Position numbers and translations under genes: made by a program | Shown here: positions 16,008 through 22,186 of the stretch, in pieces | Numbering within the stretch: position 1 is the stretch's first letter | Layout: every line of letters begins with the position of its first letter | Assembly (NCBI GenBank): GCA_035637315.1 | Contig: DASPXK010000336.1 | Span: 1-26,812 of the forward strand | Source of the DNA: DASPXK01 sp035637315 | GTDB lineage: Bacteria > Chloroflexota > UBA6077 > JACCZL01 | Length of the DNA stretch: 26,812 bases | Direction of reading: 5' to 3' | The notes under the pieces: generated by a model | Database searches by the model: none | What the model was told of the DNA's origin: nothing | Seen by the model: only the letters and a program-made list of their open reading frames with translations

Positions 16008-17366
16008 CTAATTGGCGGGCGCCGCCTGTCCCGGTCCCGCCTCCCCGGCGGCCGCGGGGGCGACCCGCCGCACGCGCAGCTTCAAACCCTCCCGGGCGAC
16101 CACCTCCACGGCCTCACCCGGTCCGATAGTGTCTCCCTCTGCTACCGCCGACCACTGCTCGTTACGCACCAGCACCGTCCCCTCGGGCTTTAGCGGGGAG
16201 GTCACCACACCCATCGCGCCGGCAAGGCTCAGGAGGTGGTCGGCCACGGGCATCTGCCGCGCTCGCAGGCCGGCCCTGAGAGCGATCAGGAAGAATGCAG
16301 CCAGCAAGCCGCTCGCCGCCACGAGCAGCCAGCGGTTGACTTCGACGGTCGCGAAGACGGGCGCCACTGGAGTTAGCGGCGCAAACAACAGCAGGCCACC
16401 CAGGATGAAGGCCGCAACGCCACCGGCCCCCACGACGCCATGGGATGGCAGCTTTAGCTCGAGCATAAACAGGAGTAGCGACAGGCCCAGCAGGGCAGCC
16501 GCTCCCCAGTTGGTGGGCAAATTGCCCAGCGCCACGAAGGCGATCACAAGAGAGATGGCACCGGTTATGCCAGGGAAGAACGCCCCGGGATGGTAGAGCT
16601 CGGCGATGATTCCGATCGAGCCCAGGCTCAAGAGCAGCAGAGCGATGTTCGGATCGGCAATGACGTGCAGGGCCGCCTCGGCGGGGTTGAGTGGATAACG
16701 CTGGATACTGGCGGCCGCTAAAGACGGGAGCACCCGCTCGCCGGACGCGGTTATTACCCGACGACCCGCCAGTTGGCGGAGCAGCTCGTCCAGGTCACGT
16801 GCGACGAGGTCGACGACGCCATCCTGCAGGGCTTCCTGCTCGGTAAGAGCGACGCTGGCGCGCACGGCCTGCTCGGCCCAGTCGGCGTTATGCCTCTTTG
16901 TCGTCGCCAGCATCCGAGCGTAGGCGGCAGCGTAATTGGTGGCCTTGTCAGCCGTCGCCTGATCCGTCTGTCCGCCTCCCAGGCTAACCGGGTGGGCCGC
17001 GCCAATGACCGTGCCGGGGGCCATCGCCACGACATCGGTCGCCATGGCGATGAAGACGCCCGCCGAGCCGGCACGGGCGCCGGTCGGTGTGACGTACACC
17101 ACGGTAGGGACCGTCGCCGCGAGCAGCTTCTGGGTCATCGTCTCCATAGCGGAGGCAAGTCCACCAGGGGTGTTCATCTCGATGACCAGCAGGTCAGCCC
17201 GCGCCGCCTCTGCCTGGCCGAGCACGCGGGCCAGGTACTGGGCGTTGATCGGGTCGATCACGCCGTCGACTTCGGCGACGACCACCACCGGCTCCGCCGC
17301 CCGACTCTCGACGGCCAGACCCCACAGGGCCAGCCCCAGAACAAACGACCTGAGTGACGGCCTCAT
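16008..17366 (-). CDS. nfeD: NfeD-type membrane serine protease (long form)
   Basis: The protein is the long form: signal peptide (to about residue 23), ClpP-like serine protease domain with nucleophile S101 (in RAGSAGVF) and base K141 (ADKATNYAAAYAR), four or more membrane helices (about 240-360) and a C-terminal OB-fold NfeD domain (GAMGVVTSPLKPEGTVLVRNEQW...GEAVEVVAREGLKLRVRRV). The catalytic positions agree with those of the archaeal stomatin-specific protease PH1510 (Ser97, Lys138). It acts at the membrane in quality control of slipin or in microdomain organisation. The 452 residues are normal. It is first in an apparent operon with slipin and the carbonic-anhydrase-like gene; a palindromic repeat lies upstream. 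Confidence 0.94.
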   Translation of the reverse strand: MRPSLRSFVLGLALWGLAVESRAAEPVVVVAEVDGVIDPINAQYLARVLGQAEAARADLLVIEMNTPGGLASAMETMTQKLLAATVPTVVYVTPTGARAGSAGVFIAMATDVVAMAPGTVIGAAHPVSLGGGQTDQATADKATNYAAAYARMLATTKRHNADWAEQAVRASVALTEQEALQDGVVDLVARDLDELLRQLAGRRVITASGERVLPSLAAASIQRYPLNPAEAALHVIADPNIALLLLSLGSIGIIAELYHPGAFFPGITGAISLVIAFVALGNLPTNWGAAALLGLSLLLFMLELKLPSHGVVGAGGVAAFILGGLLLFAPLTPVAPVFATVEVNRWLLVAASGLLAAFFLIALRAGLRARQMPVADHLLSLAGAMGVVTSPLKPEGTVLVRNEQWSAVAEGDTIGPGEAVEVVAREGLKLRVRRVAPAAAGEAGPGQAAPAN

Positions 17367-17386
17367 CCTTCACCCGCACACGGCCC

Positions 17387-17432
17387 CCACCCCCTCGCCC
17401 CGTCCCCCAGGCTTGGGGGAGGGGTTGGGATA
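17387..17432. repeat. REP-like palindrome upstream of nfeD
   Basis: Unit of the form ccccaccccctcgccccg...gggttgggataagg with a central stem tccccc (17403-17408) and ggggga (17415-17420). It is a close relative of the unit at 11502-11552. It lies between the aldo/keto reductase and nfeD, both on the minus strand, so it may end transcription before nfeD. Confidence 0.6.
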
Positions 17433-17467
17433 AGGGCGTTCACCCAAGGCCCAGGTGCGACTCTGGC

Positions 17468-17557
17468 CTACCAGGCATCCTCATCGGATAGGCAGTCGTG
17501 CCAGCCGCACCCCTGAGGCCCATTGTACAGCCGGCACGTCCAGTAGGGGCGAAGCAT
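17468..17557 (-). CDS. Doubtful small cysteine-rich peptide (29 aa)
   Basis: In the gap 17433-17606 a minus-strand frame gives a 29-residue peptide with three cysteines and many aromatic residues (YWTCRLYNG, GCGWHDCLSDEDAW). Its codons outside the repeat favour G or C at third positions, like neighbouring genes. It could be a real small protein or the 3' remnant of a gene cut by the repeat at 17543-17610, since its start codon lies within that repeat. No ribosome binding site is evident. Nothing is known of its function and the call is weak. Confidence 0.2.
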   Translation of the reverse strand: MLRPYWTCRLYNGPQGCGWHDCLSDEDAW

Positions 17558-17610
17558 TCGCGGATCGTCTTCACCGAGGCGAGCCCTGCGTGCGCGAACG
17601 TCGCCCCTAC
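17543..17610. repeat. 68-bp inverted-repeat element at the end of the aldo/keto reductase gene
   Basis: Inverted ends gtaggggcga (17543-17552) and tcgcccctac (17601-17610) bound a 68-bp segment. The right end contains the TAG stop codon of the aldo/keto reductase (17607-17609 on the minus strand). The form resembles small non-autonomous elements found between genes. Confidence 0.5.
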
Positions 17611-18581
17611 CCGGCTTGGAGCACTCGCTCGACCGCGGACCTCTCCAATGGACCTCGCGCGGCAAAGCGCAGCGCATCCTCGAGTTGGCTGGGGTCGGAA
17701 AAACCGACCAACGCGGTGGACACTCCGGTGTGGCTCAACACCATCCGCAGGCTCAGCTCAATGGGTCCTTCCAGGCCCAGCTCGCTCGCCAGGCCGCCAA
17801 GCAGCCGCGCTCGCTCGACATGGGAGGCGTAGTCCAGCCCGGGCACGAGTGGGAAACCCGGATCGCCCGCCACTGGGTGGCGGGCATCCCGAGCCGCGAG
17901 CGCGCCAGCCGCCAGGACACGGATGGCCAGCACTGCCAAGCCCGCCGCGGCAGCCGAATCGATCAAGCGGCCAAAATCGGTTTCGCCAGACGGCGCGGCA
18001 GGCCAGCCAGCCGACGGATTGAGCGCGTTCAGGTAGCACTGAACGGTGTCGAGCGCCCCGCTCGTCACGACCTGCCGGACGGCGTCCGGCTCCCCCAGCC
18101 CGGTGCAACCGATGAAGCGGGCCAGGCCGGCATCCTTGACTGCCCGCAGCCCCTCCAGGACTGTGCCGAGCACTGCGCTGGCTGGCAGCCCGTTTCGCCA
18201 TTCGGTCCCGTCGGTAACGATGCGGTTGTGGAGCTGGATCAGGTCCACTCGTTCTCGGCCGAGGCGTCGGAGACTCGCCTCGAGCGAGCGCCGAATGGCC
18301 GCTGGCGCCTCTGGAATCTGCTCGGGCTCCACCCGCAGCTTGGTGCCAACGAACACCTCGGCTCGCAGCTCGCGCAGGACCTGTCCGAGCGTCTCCTCCG
18401 ATCGCCCGTCCCCATACGAGGGCGCCGTATCGAAATAATTGATGCCAGCCTCGATAGCGCGAGCCACCGTCCGGCGCTGAGTTGCCGCCTCGCCTCGAAT
18501 CAGCAGCCCGCCGATACTGCCACAGCCGAACCCGATCGCCGAGACCTTCAGCCCGGTTCGCCCGAGCGTTCGATATTCCAC
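17607..18581 (-). CDS. Aldo/keto reductase
   Basis: A TIM-barrel NAD(P)H-dependent oxidoreductase. The catalytic tetrad is visible: D51 (NYFDTAPSYGDGRSEETLG), Y56, K81 (VGTKLR) and H118 (LIQLHN). The start MEYRTLGRTGLKVSAIGFGC is typical of the family, and the C-terminal part keeps the cofactor-binding region (VSTALVGFSDPSQLEDAL). The length of 324 residues is normal. The GTG start at 18581 follows a strong ribosome binding site (gggagg, 18587-18592 on this strand). The neighbours give no clue to the substrate; this branch includes many uncharacterised reductases and L-galactose/L-fucose dehydrogenase-like enzymes. Its stop codon lies in an inverted-repeat element. Confidence 0.93.
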   Translation of the reverse strand: MEYRTLGRTGLKVSAIGFGCGSIGGLLIRGEAATQRRTVARAIEAGINYFDTAPSYGDGRSEETLGQVLRELRAEVFVGTKLRVEPEQIPEAPAAIRRSLEASLRRLGRERVDLIQLHNRIVTDGTEWRNGLPASAVLGTVLEGLRAVKDAGLARFIGCTGLGEPDAVRQVVTSGALDTVQCYLNALNPSAGWPAAPSGETDFGRLIDSAAAAGLAVLAIRVLAAGALAARDARHPVAGDPGFPLVPGLDYASHVERARLLGGLASELGLEGPIELSLRMVLSHTGVSTALVGFSDPSQLEDALRFAARGPLERSAVERVLQAG

Positions 18582-18605
18582 GTCAGCCTCCCATCATAGT
18601 CGCGG

Positions 18606-18666
18606 GTCGCGAGTCGCGCGTCGCGAGTGGCCAGTTCGGAATCACTCGCGACTCTCGACTCGCGAC
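18606..18666 (-). terminator. 24-bp imperfect inverted repeat at the 3' end of the GAF kinase
   Basis: Arms 18606-18629 and 18643-18666 are complementary with two mismatches, built from gcgagtcgcgagt-like steps, with a 13-nt loop. The right arm encodes the last residues of the kinase (SLESRVESRE) and its stop codon at 18642-18644. As RNA it would be a strong hairpin between the kinase and the aldo/keto reductase gene. Confidence 0.55.
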
Positions 18667-19991
18667 TCGAGACTCGCTACGAGCGGCAGCGCGAAGCCGA
18701 AGCGGCTGCCGCGGCCAGGCTCGCTTTCGACCCAGACCCCACCCCCGTGGGCCTCGACAAGCTCTTTGACTATCGCCAGCCCCAGCCCCGCGCCGCGCAC
18801 GTGATGCGCGGCCTCGGTCCGAGCACGGTAGAACGGCTCGAAGACGTGCGCCAGGTCCTCCGAGTTGATGCCAATCCCTTCGTCGACCACCTCGACGACG
18901 TGCGCGTCCTTATCGTGACGCAACGTGACCGTGATCGTCCCGCCTTGCGGCGAGTAGCGGACCGCATTGCTGACCAGATTGGCCAGCACCTGCCTGATGC
19001 GGTCCGGATCGGCTGGGACCGGCGGCAGGTCGGCCTCGGCTTCGAAGACGATCCGGTGGCGATCGGCCTGGACAACGTAGCTGGCCACGACCGCCCGAGC
19101 CAGGTCCGCCAGGTCGGTCTGATCGAGACGCAGCGAGAAGCGCCCGGTCTCGAGCCGCGACAGCTCGAGCAAGTCCTCGATCATTCGAGACAAGGCCTGG
19201 GCGTTCTCGCCAATCACGCCCCCGATTCGGCGGACCTCCTCCTGGCTGGGCTCCATCTCGCGCAGAACGTGGGCGAAGCCGACGATCGCGGTCAAGGGCG
19301 CGGCCAGCTCATGCGAGATGGCGGACAGGAACTCTCCCTTCAGCTCCTGTAGCTCTTGCAGCGCCTGCGCGCGGCTGGCTTCCCCGAACAGGCGGGCGTG
19401 TTCCAGCGCGATGACGGCATGGTTTCCAAGCGAACGGAGCAACTCGATCTCGTCAGCGCTGAACTCTCGACGCTCACGCGAGAACAGTGCCAGGGCGGCG
19501 TAGGGGGCGCCTCGCAGCCGAAGTGGAATCGCGATGCAGCCGTGAAAGCCGGCCTCGCGGACGTAAGCGATGTTCCGCAGCATCGGGTGGGTCAGGACGT
19601 CTGCCGTGTGGAACACGTCGCCGCTGCTGAACACCAGCCCGATCAGGCTGCCGACGATCGGCAGGCGGGTAGCCGATGGGGGCTGGCCGCTCCCGGAGCG
19701 CGGAGCCGAGGCCCCCAGGGCTAGATACTCCCCGTCGGGATCGGCGACCCAGAGGCGGGCCTGGTCCATCCGCAGCAACTCGCGGGCCGAGACCACCAAT
19801 CGCTCGGTAACCTCTGCGATCTCCAGCGAGGAGGTTACCAGCGCGGCCGCGCGCTCCAGCGCCGCCAGGCGCTCAGCCCTTCGCTCCAGCTCGTCGACTA
19901 GTGGGCGCAACCCGCCAGCGCCCGACCGGCGCGCCCTTCCGCGCGCGGCAGCCCCGGATCGAGAGGACCTGTTCGCCACCACCCTATTCAC
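18642..19991 (-). CDS. GAF sensor histidine kinase
   Basis: Soluble kinase of about 449 residues: a short coiled-coil (LVDELERRAERLAALERAA), one GAF domain (about 50-205), HisKA with phosphoacceptor H227 in the variant SHELAAPLTAI (usually SHELRTPL), and HATPase with N box (NLVSNAVRYSPQGG), G1 (DEGIGI) and G2 (GAGLGLAIVKELV). The frame is open back to 20132, but that part overlaps the upstream membrane-protein gene and has no domain, so GTG 19991 (overlapping the upstream stop) or GTG 19982/19979 is preferred. No receiver or response regulator is adjacent. The gene appears to be the last of a minus-strand operon with the GT87-like and small membrane protein genes. The final ten residues derive from a repeat. 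Confidence 0.87.
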   Translation of the reverse strand: MNRVVANRSSRSGAAARGRARRSGAGGLRPLVDELERRAERLAALERAAALVTSSLEIAEVTERLVVSARELLRMDQARLWVADPDGEYLALGASAPRSGSGQPPSATRLPIVGSLIGLVFSSGDVFHTADVLTHPMLRNIAYVREAGFHGCIAIPLRLRGAPYAALALFSRERREFSADEIELLRSLGNHAVIALEHARLFGEASRAQALQELQELKGEFLSAISHELAAPLTAIVGFAHVLREMEPSQEEVRRIGGVIGENAQALSRMIEDLLELSRLETGRFSLRLDQTDLADLARAVVASYVVQADRHRIVFEAEADLPPVPADPDRIRQVLANLVSNAVRYSPQGGTITVTLRHDKDAHVVEVVDEGIGINSEDLAHVFEPFYRARTEAAHHVRGAGLGLAIVKELVEAHGGGVWVESEPGRGSRFGFALPLVASLESRVESRE

Positions 19992-20343
19992 ACGAGCGTT
20001 GCGCCGCCGATTGTAGCACGCTGTCATCGGCGGTCCGGCGCACCCGGGCGAGAAGGGCCGCGCCCCAGACAGCCGCGAAGGCAGCGAGCGCGGCCACATT
20101 GCGCAGGCGCACGTCCCGATTGAGCAGTCCATCCTGAGTCGCGTCCGCGCCCAACAAAAGCAGCAGCACCGACAGCTGCACGTCGAGCGAAAGCAGGAGC
20201 AGTACGCTCGTCACCATCCATCTCAGCCAGCCCCACGCATCGACCCGGAAACACCGCCGGGCAACTGACACGAGATAGACGCCCAGTGTCGCAGCCAGGC
20301 CTCCAAGCACGGCGTGGTCGAGGTTAGCGAGGGCGATGGGCAT
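19984..20343 (-). CDS. Small multi-helix membrane protein, unknown function
   Basis: I do not recognise this 119-residue protein. It has about three to four hydrophobic segments (HAVLGGLAATLGVYLVSVA, MVTSVLLLLSLDVQLSVLLLLLG, VAALAAFAAVWGAALLA) joined by short charged loops. It starts at ATG 20343, within the 3' end of the GT87-like gene (20 nt overlap), and its stop overlaps the proposed start of the GAF kinase. The tight packing supports a real gene in a three-gene operon. A role as membrane partner of one of these neighbours is possible but only inferred. No ribosome binding site is clear. Confidence 0.6.
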   Translation of the reverse strand: MPIALANLDHAVLGGLAATLGVYLVSVARRCFRVDAWGWLRWMVTSVLLLLSLDVQLSVLLLLLGADATQDGLLNRDVRLRNVAALAAFAAVWGAALLARVRRTADDSVLQSAAQRSCE

Positions 20344-21517
20344 AACTGTGTTGGGACGGCCCCCCCTTGTTCCCCCAAGCTTGGGGAGGTTGGGGGGGAG
20401 GCTCGAGCCGCGCTGGCGACGACGACGGGCCCTTCGTGGGCAGGAGCCACAAGGTTGCCAGGAGAAGGGCAGGGAGCATCAAGGCCGAGAAGCGCAGGTC
20501 GTCGTAGCGGGCTGGTATCGGCGCGAACCAGGCGACCAGACCGAGCCCAACCAGCAACGGCGCCGACAGAGGGCCAGAGGAGCGCCAGACTCGAGGGCCT
20601 ATCCAGACCAGCGGCAAGGCCAGAACCACGTAGTCGTGGGGATAGGCGTAGAGGGTGATCAGGAGTGACGCCGCCATGACTGCCGACGCCAGCTCGCCAC
20701 TTGTCGGCTCCGAGCGCCACCACCAGATCGCCAGTCCAGTCAAGAGCGCGGCGCCGAGCGTGGCCAACAAGAACCAGCCCGCGCGGCGGTCCGCGAGCAG
20801 GGCGCTGAAAAAGACGTTGGCGCCTACTGTCGAGCCCCAGTAGTCCCAGCTCTCGGGCGGGTTCTCCCTCAGCACGTCGATCCAGCTGCGCGAATGGAGA
20901 GCTGCCATGGCGAGCAAGGAGGCGCTGACGACTACGAAGCCGCTGGCCAGGCTCAGCCCCCGCGTCCGTCTGAATTGGTCCGCGGCGAGCGACGCCGCGA
21001 GGAGCAAAACGAGGTGCGGCTTGGTCGTCGCGGCGAACGCCAGCAGGAGGCCCGCTGCTGGCGGCGACCTCTGGGCGACCGCGGTCGCGACCGTGGCCAA
21101 CATCGCCACCCCGGTCGAGCTCTGCCCCAGCACCAGCCCGTAGCTGTCGGCCGGCCACAAGAGCAGCCCGGCTGCCAGCGCGCATACAGGCCAGGCTCGA
21201 GCCGGGACGCCTGCCACGTGGAGCGTGGCAGCGGACAATCCGACCAGCCCCACCAGGCTCAGAGCCAGCCAGACCCGGGCCGCCGCGTCGACGCCAACGG
21301 CGGTGAGCGGCGTCAGCAGGAGGGCGAACGAGGCTGTACCAACGAAGCCGCTACCATACGGGTTGCCCGTCGCGGCGAAACGACTGGCCGCTTCGTAGAA
21401 CACCACCAGGTCGTTACCTTCCGCCATGCCAGGCTGGTGACCGGGCTGCAGCGCCCACCACGCGAGCAGCAGCCCGAGCCCCAGGATGGCGGCGAAGTCC
21501 CAAGTCGCAAGTCTCAT
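20324..21517 (-). CDS. GT87-like membrane glycosyltransferase (DUF2029 type)
   Basis: A polytopic membrane protein of about 398 residues with ten or so hydrophobic helices. The N-terminal loop NDLVVFYEAASRFAATGNPYG matches the acidic first loop of the GT87 (DUF2029) GT-C fold, whose known members transfer mannose from polyprenyl-phosphate-mannose to lipid glycans; AFAATTKPHLVLLL is another family block. The frame is open upstream to 21880, but that part lies opposite rsfS; ATG 21517 begins just before the first helix. No ribosome binding site is seen. Its C-terminal 25 residues (PPPQPPQAWGNKGG...) are read through a palindromic repeat, and its stop overlaps the next gene. The sugar and acceptor are unknown. 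Confidence 0.83.
   Translation of the reverse strand: MRLATWDFAAILGLGLLLAWWALQPGHQPGMAEGNDLVVFYEAASRFAATGNPYGSGFVGTASFALLLTPLTAVGVDAAARVWLALSLVGLVGLSAATLHVAGVPARAWPVCALAAGLLLWPADSYGLVLGQSSTGVAMLATVATAVAQRSPPAAGLLLAFAATTKPHLVLLLAASLAADQFRRTRGLSLASGFVVVSASLLAMAALHSRSWIDVLRENPPESWDYWGSTVGANVFFSALLADRRAGWFLLATLGAALLTGLAIWWWRSEPTSGELASAVMAASLLITLYAYPHDYVVLALPLVWIGPRVWRSSGPLSAPLLVGLGLVAWFAPIPARYDDLRFSALMLPALLLATLWLLPTKGPSSSPARLEPPPQPPQAWGNKGGPSQHSYAHRPR
20357..20400. repeat. REP-like palindrome inside the 3' end of the GT87-like gene
   Basis: A C-run/G-run palindrome (ccccccc...tccccc aagc ttgggga...ggggggg) related to the units at 11502-11552 and 17387-17432. Here it is coding on the minus strand: it gives a Pro/Gly-rich tail to the GT87-like protein before the stop at 20324-20326. 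Confidence 0.55.
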
Positions 21518-21563
21518 GGGTGTTGGGTGTTCACCCGTCTCCGATCTCCCAATTCCCAACTCC

Positions 21564-21572
21564 TGGTATAAT
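21564..21572 (+). promoter_or_regulatory. Extended -10 promoter of rsfS
   Basis: TGGTATAAT gives a perfect -10 box TATAAT (21567-21572) with a TG one nucleotide upstream, an extended -10. No good -35 is seen. Transcription would begin near 21579, so translation must start at CTG 21581 (8 nt after the box) or later. The gap to the divergent GT87-like gene is short (21518-21566) and holds only imperfect ttgggaattgggag-like repeats. Confidence 0.6.
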
Positions 21573-21580
21573 TGCGCGGA

Positions 21581-21961
21581 CTGAGATTCTTGGGCCTCGG
21601 AAGGACGCGGCCACTGGACGCGCAAGCGCTGGCGAAGCACATCGTCGAGGTTGCCTCGGACAAGCAAGCCAGCGACATCGTGTTGCTCGACATACGGCCG
21701 ATCTCGTTGATCGCGGATTATTTTGTGGTCTGCAGTGCCACGAGCGAGCGCCAAACAGCCGCGATCGTTCGCGACGTGGTGGATACAGTGCGCAGCGATC
21801 ACGAGGTCCGACCCCTGCGCGTCGAGGGCCAGCCCGCCTCGGGCTGGGTGCTGCTCGATTACGGAGACGTGATCGTTCACGTCTTTGGCGCCGACCAGCG
21901 CGAATACTACAAGCTCGAAGAGCTCTGGTCCGACGCGCGGCCCCTGGTCCGGATGCAGTGA
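21581..21961 (+). CDS. rsfS: Ribosomal silencing factor RsfS
   Basis: RsfS binds ribosomal protein L14 (uL14) and blocks subunit joining when nutrients are scarce. Family features run in order: LDAQALAKHIVEVASDKQASDIVLLDIR, the conserved IADYFVVCSATSERQ, then the C-terminal SGWVLLDYGDVIVHVF and YYKLEELWSDA. The length of about 126 residues is normal. The start is uncertain: the open frame begins at TTG 21572, which lies within the -10 box, so CTG 21581, TTG 21590 or CTG 21614 (ggaagg 10 nt upstream) are the candidates. 21581 is chosen because it lies 8 nt after TATAAT, as at secD. A one-helix membrane protein follows with a GTGA overlap. Confidence 0.88.
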   Translation: MRFLGLGRTRPLDAQALAKHIVEVASDKQASDIVLLDIRPISLIADYFVVCSATSERQTAAIVRDVVDTVRSDHEVRPLRVEGQPASGWVLLDYGDVIVHVFGADQREYYKLEELWSDARPLVRMQ

Positions 21962-22164
21962 GAGGCCAACGGGATCGCCACGGCGGGTTTCACCCGAGCC
22001 AGTTCTTCGGGGCCGGGATGACCGTCGGCGTCCTGGTCGGCTTCGTGGTCGGCTCGATCCTCGCGCTGCGCCTGGGCGACGAGGCGCTCGAGGTGATCAA
22101 GGACCTGGTCGATCGGGTCGCCGGCCGCCATGACCGAGTTAACTTCGAGCTGCTGCTTCAGTAG
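21958..22164 (+). CDS. Small one-helix membrane protein, coupled to rsfS
   Basis: A 68-residue protein not assigned to a family. A short basic N-terminus (VRGQRDRHGGFHPSQFF) leads into one membrane helix (MTVGVLVGFVVGSILALRLG), then an acidic amphipathic helix (DEALEVIKDLVDRVAGR). The layout resembles small YtxH-like proteins, but the resemblance is only in architecture. The start GTG 21958 overlaps the rsfS stop as GTGA, the same coupling as at cobD/cobT and secD/secF. Its TAG stop lies in the tandem heptamer at 22159-22186. Function unknown. Confidence 0.6.
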   Translation: MRGQRDRHGGFHPSQFFGAGMTVGVLVGFVVGSILALRLGDEALEVIKDLVDRVAGRHDRVNFELLLQ

Positions 22165-22186
22165 TCAGTAGTCAGTAGTCAGTGGT
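22159..22186. repeat. Tandem heptamer (cagtagt)x3 + cagtggt
   Basis: Four 7-bp units lie across the convergent ends of the small membrane protein gene and the GT39-like gene. The unit contains tag on the plus strand and gives tga/cta on the other, and its length is not a multiple of three, so the array offers stop codons in all frames of both strands. It supplies both stop codons and the last residues (TTDY) of the GT39-like protein. Confidence 0.8.

Noticed and set aside
17616..18599. 327-residue plus-strand open frame
   Set aside because: It is exactly antisense to the aldo/keto reductase and shows no recognisable domain.
18627..19352. 241-residue plus-strand open frame
   Set aside because: It is antisense to the kinase domain of the GAF kinase and is explained by the high GC content.
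20223..21185. 320-residue minus-strand open frame
   Set aside because: It overlaps the GT87-like gene on the same strand in another frame, is rich in Arg/Gly/Ala and lacks membrane helices or motifs.
21518..21880. N-terminal extension of the GT87-like frame
   Set aside because: It is encoded opposite rsfS and has no hydrophobic or domain character; the gene begins at ATG 21517.
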